Shown here piece after piece: positions 7,601 to 10,480 of a stretch of DNA of 10,480 nucleotides (the stretch's first letter is position 1; each line of letters begins with the position of its first letter). The translations under genes were made by a program, and so were the position numbers. The notes below the pieces were generated by a model. It ran no database searches and was not told the DNA's origin. It was given only the letters and a program-made list of their open reading frames with translations. Source of the DNA: DATKXO01 sp035528995 (lineage in GTDB: Bacteria; Planctomycetota; Phycisphaerae; UBA1845); NCBI GenBank assembly GCA_035528995.1, contig DATKXO010000168.1:1-10480 (forward strand). The letters run 5' to 3'.

Positions 7601-8505
7601 GACCCGCGAGTCTGCAGTTGCTCACTGTAGGTGCCGATGGGCTGGGCCGTGCTGCCCTCCGGGGCCGCGATCATGGTGGGATTGGTCGCGTCGCGATCCG
7701 CCAGGATGCGGAACTCCAGGACTCCGGCCCCTCGGAGCAGGCGCTTGAGGTCCGACGGGTCTTCCAGCGCGGCCTTCTGGGCGGCCCAGACGTCGTACTT
7801 CTGCTCGATCTCGGAGATCAAGTCAGCGTAGGAGGCGTGTTCGGTCTTGAGCTTACCCACCTGTTCGGACCGCTGCTTGGTTTCCTTGATGGCAAACACG
7901 TCCTCGAGACGGGCGGGGGCCAGCGAGGTGGCCAGGACCTCCCCGAAGGCGGCTTCGTACGCGACTCGGGCGTTCTCTTCGGCGTCCACGTCCTCGCCGC
8001 CCTTGACCGCCAGATACGCGTCGTAGGTCTCCTGCAGCGCGGTAAGCTTGGGCCGCCGTTCGGTCACGCCGCGGACGAGTTCGTCCAACCGCTGGACTCG
8101 CGTTGCCGCGTCCGAGCTGAGGACCAACTCCACCTCGCGCCGCCCCACATTCCTGGCGGTGAGCTTGGCGGTGGCCGCGTCCTTTTCGCGGCGGCGATCC
8201 TGGGCCTTCTTCGGAGGCCGCGGCATCTGAACCTCCAACCGCGTGTTGCCCACCGGTCGCCAGACCAGATTGAGCTGAGCGTTGGGATCGACGCGGCGTT
8301 GCAGGACTCGCATGACCTTCTCGGAGAGTCCGCGGATGTCCTGAGGGGCCAGACCGGCCGTGTCAATCTCGTAGAGCAGACTGCACCCGCCCACCAGGTC
8401 GATGCCGCCCTTGAGCCGGTCCTCGGGCGGGATGATCCTCAGGACCGCCCAGACCAGCGGGACCAATACGATGAGCCACATGAGCACTCGGTTTTGCCGT
8501 TCCAT
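4630..8505 (-). CDS. secDF: SecDF fusion, RND-type Sec translocon accessory, with enlarged periplasmic domains
   Basis: This 1291-residue single-chain SecD-SecF starts at ATG 8505-8503, with GGGAG 8 nt upstream. SecDF uses the proton gradient to help pull Sec substrates out on the far side of the membrane. The SecD half has helix 1 at 5-25, KGGIDLVGG (32-40), a P1 domain, then a five-helix bundle (about 484-628) with GMAVDANVLIFERIREE (541-557), where Asp545 is the expected proton-relay residue. The SecF half begins with a helix at 661-678 and EFLGGTSVQIQL (689-700), and carries TIIGYSLNDTIVVFDRIREN (1135-1154) with Asp1143. Three features are odd. About 155 mostly charged, helical residues (100-255) interrupt P1 before GVLEFRIL. 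The SecF external region (680-1055) is far longer than the roughly 130 residues of ordinary SecF. Two additional hydrophobic helices (about 1230-1250 and 1256-1272) follow the usual last helix. No yajC is next to it. Confidence 0.96.
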   Translation of the reverse strand: MERQNRVLMWLIVLVPLVWAVLRIIPPEDRLKGGIDLVGGCSLLYEIDTAGLAPQDIRGLSEKVMRVLQRRVDPNAQLNLVWRPVGNTRLEVQMPRPPKKAQDRRREKDAATAKLTARNVGRREVELVLSSDAATRVQRLDELVRGVTERRPKLTALQETYDAYLAVKGGEDVDAEENARVAYEAAFGEVLATSLAPARLEDVFAIKETKQRSEQVGKLKTEHASYADLISEIEQKYDVWAAQKAALEDPSDLKRLLRGAGVLEFRILADRDATNPTMIAAPEGSTAQPIGTYSEQLQTRGSRPRTGDAYRWFPVEDPVAFLNLDRAENLEQVVQTGKQILEEYAGTWYVLAHNTSRYGLLRDARRKWKLKAARADRDESGRPAVSFTLDPRGGAQFHTMTRENIGRQLCIMLDDMAMSQAVIRSAIREYGQISGNFTPAETQFLVNTLEAGSLPGRLKDTPLMEKNIGPSLGRTNRELGMKAALYGLIAVAIFIVIYYLFAGLVANVALILNLIFVLGIMATLEATFTLPGVAGLILTVGMAVDANVLIFERIREERAKGVIFKRALKTGYEKALSTIVDANLTTLITCVVLGYVGSEEVKGFAMVLGFGIVTSMFTALFVTRLIFTTLMDLGWLKDLRMLRLIGHPNIDWLRLRTKFWPISLALVIVGLALFAVASEVDQASIYDIEFLGGTSVQIQLKEGVHMTDEEVRRRITSSGDKADASAMAWLQRAADDLRQADVSIGNTVNQFVVASDTLTSAQIAALMQTKGRNQRDALVDRLETGGVTIEANLCRFETKLVQESKPAADETDEEEITSERSMTLQEFQQARDAAVDYAEKAAGLLATARVQTVSEIEEEGAGAQGRFDTFEIITVETNKQLVQEAVLAAFGDRLDVEGRIAFAVVTDDRHPEGYFPITEQAHYLSDAIDTDAGFDVRRYKGGVVLVFDQLDPPQRIEDIKKRIKEIRLQPGYEQYKWREYAVFGLQSTGQATAGNETFTKVAMAVVDEQLPYYDDPEGRWTEAVAAPELEQATEALSAEKTLRKVIQFAPQIAEQTKTQAIMAVAVALIAIVAYVWLRFGTMQYGLAAIVALVHDVAITLGVITVTDYFHSGVIGRLLLLQDFKIDLPMIAAMLTIIGYSLNDTIVVFDRIRENRGKLPTLNAQMINSSINQTLSRTLLTSLTTLLVVFIMYVFGGPGVHGFAFALLLGVIVGTYSSVGVAAPLLYRPRLLHIVVYVLVALGLFGGIAVVASGSPTALIIAGVILAAALVWGIRVELRSDRDYSRLVAATG

Positions 8506-8519
8506 AAGTGTTGCTCCCG

Positions 8520-8537
8520 AACGGCTCGAAAGCCGCT
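8520..8537 (-). promoter_or_regulatory. UUCG-capped hairpin beside the secDF ribosome-binding site
   Basis: On the minus strand CGGCT-TTCG-AGCCG (8535-8522) forms a perfect five-pair stem with a TTCG loop, extended by a G-U and an A-U pair to seven. It ends 1-2 nt before the GGGAG (8518-8514) used by secDF. Such loops are very stable in RNA. It could tune ribosome access or block alternative folding in the 98-nt gap after the upstream ORF. It does not itself cover the Shine-Dalgarno. Confidence 0.5.
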
Positions 8538-8603
8538 CTTATGGGTTGAGCTACTGATGAAGTCAGAACAATTCCTGCTTGAATCGGGTTCCGCAAGCGT
8601 CCA

Positions 8604-9005
8604 TTAGGCTGCTGCGGTCGGAGGTGCGTGTGGGGCGTGGTTTCGATGCGGACCGCTGACGGCCAGAATGGCCGACGCGGGCACCGGGACCGACGCCTCC
8701 ACGAGCCGGCTCGAGCGGACCGGACGGGTGTCGGCCGGGCAACTCGGAGCACTGATCTTCGGAGATAGAGCAGGCGCGGTCGTTCTGGCGCATCGGTCCC
8801 ACTCGCCGCACACGGGCACGAGCACGACGGGCTGATCGGTCGGTTGCTCACCGTCGGGCTGCCCCGGTCGGTCGGCGGCGTTGGCGACCCGCTGACGGGC
8901 CTCTTCCTCGCAGGCCCGCTGCAGCGCAGGACCCGACGCCGCTGCCACGGCGATTACCCAGCAGAGCCCAACCACGCCCAACCGCCTGTCCCACCGTAGG
9001 TACAT
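8604..9005 (-). CDS. Putative small secreted protein upstream of secDF, ending in HAPHAPPTAAA
   Basis: A 133-residue frame runs from ATG 9005-9003 to TAA, 98 nt before secDF. The N-terminus looks like a signal peptide: basic MYLRWDRR, then a hydrophobic GVVGLCWVIAVAAA core with likely cleavage near residues 23-25. The mature part is Pro/Ala/Arg-rich with four cysteines (32, 66, 72, 89) and no family I recognise. A TATAAT box lies only about 10 nt before the ATG and no Shine-Dalgarno is visible, so translation would be nearly leaderless. Third-position GC is only moderately high, so coding support is moderate. Its place directly ahead of secDF and its HAPP end recall export-monitoring arrest peptides (VemP; the ApdA/ApdP type with RAPP motifs), but that is inference. 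It might instead be an ordinary exported protein or not a gene. Confidence 0.5.
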   Translation of the reverse strand: MYLRWDRRLGVVGLCWVIAVAAASGPALQRACEEEARQRVANAADRPGQPDGEQPTDQPVVLVPVCGEWDRCARTTAPALSPKISAPSCPADTRPVRSSRLVEASVPVPASAILAVSGPHRNHAPHAPPTAAA

Positions 9006-9014
9006 GGAAGGGGC

Positions 9015-9042
9015 ATTATAGGCGGCGCGGCGCCGAACGCAA
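9015..9042 (-). promoter_or_regulatory. Promoter for the small ORF-secDF unit
   Basis: On the minus strand a perfect TATAAT (9020-9015) stands 16 nt after TTGCGT (9042-9037; the TTG part fits consensus). The start of transcription would fall near 9008, three or four nt before the ATG at 9005, giving an almost leaderless mRNA for the upstream ORF and an internal start for secDF. Confidence 0.55.
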
Positions 9043-9083
9043 CGCGGGACCAGGCCCGGGGAGAAGGAGCAGCGTGCGAGATC

Positions 9084-9134
9084 CGGTACCCGCCTGAGAG
9101 GGTACCGCAGGCCCTGTGATTTTTTGACCTGCGG
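9084..9134. repeat. Two overlapping inverted repeats around a T6 run
   Basis: CGGTACCC (9084-9091) pairs with GGGTACCG (9100-9107) around an eight-base loop. CCGCAGG (9105-9111) pairs with CCTGCGG (9128-9134) around a 16-base loop that contains T6 (9120-9125). The arms share 9105-9107, so the full stems cannot both form. A third option, GCCTG (9092-9096) with CAGGC (9108-9112), competes with both. The arrangement recalls an attenuator, but no gene is known to be read through it. Confidence 0.45.
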
Positions 9135-9250
9135 ACCCGTCTCTGGACGAACATTGCGGGGCGGTGGACGTACCGTACTTCAGAGGGACTTTGTATGGAT
9201 TCTATTCCTGAATAAAGGGTTAGGCCTGTCGTGTCGGCGAGGCGGTGATT

Positions 9251-9279
9251 CGCCACGAACTTACAAGAATATCGTGGCG
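9251..9279. promoter_or_regulatory. Perfect 8-bp dyad, likely operator over the -35 position
   Basis: CGCCACGA (9251-9258) and TCGTGGCG (9272-9279) are exact inverted copies separated by 13 nt, with centres 21 nt apart or two helical turns. That suits a dimeric DNA-binding protein. The right arm lies where the -35 hexamer belongs for the -10 box at 9298-9303, and the bases there fit the -35 consensus poorly. The bound protein could repress by blocking or activate by replacing the -35 contact. The regulator is not identified. Confidence 0.5.
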
Positions 9280-9297
9280 TGGTGACTTTTGGCCCTA

Positions 9298-9303
9298 TAT
9301 AAT
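9298..9303 (+). promoter_or_regulatory. -10 box for the DUF2617-like gene
   Basis: A perfect TATAAT within CCCTATATAATG lies 49 nt before the GTG start, so transcription would begin near 9310 with a leader of about 43 nt. The -35 position carries the right arm of the dyad rather than a TTGACA-like hexamer. Confidence 0.6.
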
Positions 9304-9352
9304 GCAGACGCGACGGTGAAAAGGGTAGAGCATCGGGGATTCGAGGAACGCC

Positions 9353-9922
9353 GTGGAACAAGGAAAAACCCTACAACGTGTCGACGACATGTACTTCTAC
9401 CTGTATGAGCGGCCGCTCCACCCGGAGCTGTTCCATATCCACCAGGTGAAGCACGTCGAGCATCGTAAGTACCACGCGGAGATCTGGATCGCTGGGCTGT
9501 CTCATGTGGTGACAGTTCAATTTGGAAAGCACTACCTAGCAGAGGTTGTTGCTGATTCGGACGAACTGCTGCCCAAGAACGGTCTGGTGACCTCCTTTCG
9601 CTTCCGGGGGGAGCGTGACCACTCCCAAAGCTTCAATGAGGGTGTGCACTACATCCTGTCCAGCCAGGTTGAACGGATGACAACCAACCTGTTCCCCTCG
9701 TCGCATCGGGACCTGGCCCGCTACGGCAAGGCCCGGGGCATGTTTCAGTCCTTCGACGAGTGGGAGAGCGATGGTCTGGCCCCGTTCACCTTCATCGATT
9801 TCGAGGCTCGGGAGCGGGAGTTCCACGTGCACGCCTACCACGCTTTTCCCGAGGGGCAGACTCTGCTCAAAACCCAGGCGATTTTTGAAGTCGCCACGGA
9901 GCGGAGATCGCCGTTCGGATAG
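9353..9922 (+). CDS. DUF2617-like protein of unknown function
   Basis: A 189-residue soluble protein starts at GTG 9353, chosen because GAGGA stands five nt upstream. The next in-frame ATG (9389, residue 13) has no such site. It has no signal peptide or membrane helix, so it should be cytoplasmic. The order of motifs resembles DUF2617 proteins as I remember them: GLSHVVTVQFGKHYLAEVVA (48-67), a central YILSSQVERMTTNL stretch, then APFTFIDFEA and HVHAYHAFPEGQTLLKTQAIFEV near the end. That family has no established function. The protein is rich in His and aromatic residues, with clusters such as HPELFHIHQVKHVEHRKYH early on, which may bind metal, though this is speculation. It is a single-gene unit with its own -10 box, operator-like dyad and terminator, opposite in strand to both neighbours. 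Confidence 0.75.
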   Translation: MEQGKTLQRVDDMYFYLYERPLHPELFHIHQVKHVEHRKYHAEIWIAGLSHVVTVQFGKHYLAEVVADSDELLPKNGLVTSFRFRGERDHSQSFNEGVHYILSSQVERMTTNLFPSSHRDLARYGKARGMFQSFDEWESDGLAPFTFIDFEAREREFHVHAYHAFPEGQTLLKTQAIFEVATERRSPFG

Positions 9923-9963
9923 CCGTCACCAGCGTGCATCGCAGTTGGGTGAGCGAACTCCAT

Positions 9964-9985
9964 GAGCCGGCATTGCCGGCTCTTT
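9964..9985 (+). terminator. Intrinsic terminator after the DUF2617-like gene
   Basis: GAGCCGGC (9964-9971) and GCCGGCTC (9975-9982) form a perfect eight-pair stem with a three-base ATT loop, followed directly by TTTG. It begins about 42 nt after the TAG. The T-run is short, but the stem is strong and the position is right. It is nearly symmetrical, and could also help stop the convergent FHA transcript. Confidence 0.75.
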
Positions 9986-10023
9986 GCATGCGCCGGCGAC
10001 TCGTGCGGGCTGAGGGGGCGGTC

Positions 10024-10057
10024 GGCCGGACGGCGAGGACTGCAGTCCGCCGGCCGG
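10024..10057 (-). terminator. Long imperfect hairpin right after the FHA gene, possible terminator
   Basis: A perfect 12-base palindrome, GGACTGCAGTCC (10037-10048), is flanked by GGCCGGACGGC and GCCGGCCGG, which pair with a small bulge. It starts one base after the FHA stop codon on the minus strand. No T-run follows on that strand, so it may only protect the mRNA end or assist factor-dependent termination. Confidence 0.4.
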
Positions 10058-10058
10058 C

Positions 10059-10439
10059 TCACTCCTGGCCGGGATCGCTGATGGTCGGATCGTCCCGGAG
10101 CCGTCGGGCGGCGATCTTGTACTGATACAACGTGTCTTCCTGGCTCTTGACGTCGTCGCCGGTGAAGTACAGGACGGCGTCGCCGACCTGGATTTCGTCC
10201 CCCTCCTCCAGAAGGGCCTCCTGCACCTGGCTTCCGTTGATGAAGATCCCGTTGTGGCTCTTCAGATCGGTGATCAGGTACAGACCTTCCTGATAGCGCA
10301 GTTGGAAGTGCTTGCGGGAAACCTTCGGGCTGGGGATCTGGATCGCGTTGGCCGGGTCGCGACCACCAGTCAACGTGCGTTTGGATAGCCCGTACCAGCT
10401 TCCGTCGTTTAGACCGCGGACCACGATCAACGCGGGCAT
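10059..10439 (-). CDS. Single FHA-domain protein
   Basis: A 126-residue protein starts at ATG 10439-10437 with GGGGAG about seven nt upstream. Almost the whole chain is one forkhead-associated domain. It shows Gly26-Arg27, Ser41-Arg42-Lys43-His44, Ser61-His62-Asn63-Gly64 and Asn68-Gly69, the conserved residues that grip phosphothreonine, and the closing strands EGDEIQVGDAVLYF (79-92). A short charged tail (about 95-126) follows. FHA domains bind Thr-phosphorylated partners of Ser/Thr kinases. No kinase or phosphatase is visible here, so the partner lies elsewhere. There is no signal peptide, so it acts in the cytoplasm. The 41 nt upstream hold no recognisable promoter, and it could be the last gene of a unit that begins outside the window. 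It converges on the DUF2617-like gene. Confidence 0.92.
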   Translation of the reverse strand: MPALIVVRGLNDGSWYGLSKRTLTGGRDPANAIQIPSPKVSRKHFQLRYQEGLYLITDLKSHNGIFINGSQVQEALLEEGDEIQVGDAVLYFTGDDVKSQEDTLYQYKIAARRLRDDPTISDPGQE

Positions 10440-10480
10440 TGGGCTGCTCCCCTCGGTTTGAATACGCGCCGGGTCGGCCC

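Larger units (their letters stand above)
9006..9352. other. Divergent intergenic region, secDF side / DUF2617-like side
   Basis: These 347 nt hold no credible gene. They contain a minus-strand promoter (9015-9042), overlapping inverted repeats with a T6 run (9084-9134), an A/T-richer stretch (about 9160-9240) with no clear element, a perfect dyad (9251-9279) and a plus-strand -10 box (9298-9303). Two separate promoters thus point outward, one to each flanking transcription unit. Confidence 0.6.

Noticed and set aside
7312..8607. Plus-strand open frame of 431 codons
   Set aside because: Antisense to the first third of secDF, with no recognisable motif and shadow-like composition.
8363..8851. 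Minus-strand frame of 162 codons spanning the secDF start
   Set aside because: It overlaps the secDF start and the small upstream ORF in another frame, lacks a plausible N-terminus and is Arg/Pro-rich as expected for a shadow.
9061..9150. Possible TPP riboswitch because of CTGAGA near GGTACC arms
   Set aside because: The rest of the THI-box consensus, such as the GAACCTGA segment and its partner helix, is absent, and no thiamine gene is adjacent.
8506..9352. Search for yajC next to secDF
   Set aside because: No short protein with one membrane helix followed by a YajC-like domain is encoded here; the only candidate is the small secreted-like ORF, which does not resemble YajC.

Overview
The window is GC-rich (about two-thirds G+C by eye) and reads as a chromosomal stretch of a Planctomycetota-type bacterium, possibly of the Phycisphaerae. 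Four things point there: a prepilin-like protein with a type II secretion/pilin N-terminus and an 'H...DG' C-terminus, a very large one-piece SecD-SecF fusion, a TMTC-like membrane glycosyltransferase, and a stand-alone FHA protein. No tRNA, rRNA, CRISPR array, insertion sequence or phage gene was found. The taxonomic call is inference from gene content.

Layout. (a) 1-1006, minus: the N-terminal 335 codons of a multi-pass GT-C/TMTC-like protein that runs off the left edge. (b) 1007-1242: divergent intergenic region with a strong inverted repeat. (c) 1243-1602, plus: a small lipoprotein built of four IGEDN-type repeats, probably a tiny beta-solenoid. (d) 4247 to 1650, minus: a LysM protein with an N-terminal anchor, a prepilin-like pseudopilin and a membrane-anchored charged protein. 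The last two are 13 nt apart and almost certainly cotranscribed. A good sigma-70-type promoter lies before the LysM gene, and a TATAAT box lies before the pilin gene. (e) 9005 to 4630, minus: a small putative secreted protein followed by the 1291-codon secDF gene, which ends in a clear intrinsic terminator at about 4508-4548. (f) 9353-9922, plus: a single-gene unit for a DUF2617-like protein with its own -10 box, a perfect dyad over the -35 position, and its own terminator. (g) 10439 to 10059, minus: an FHA-domain protein.

How they fit together. Most of the products are envelope-related. SecDF drives late steps of export, and the lipoprotein, the LysM protein, the pseudopilin and the GT-C protein are all predicted Sec clients or membrane proteins. 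The most interesting idea is at the secDF 5' side. A small ORF with a signal-peptide-like N-terminus ends in HAPHAPPTAAA, 98 nt before secDF, and a UUCG-capped hairpin sits right beside the secDF ribosome-binding site. That layout resembles known export-monitoring arrest peptides upstream of secDF (VemP, and the ApdA/ApdP type with RAPP motifs). It is a hypothesis: coding support for the small ORF is only moderate and no RNA fold was computed.

Limits: all family calls are by eye without database search, and promoter, operator and hairpin calls are by pattern only.
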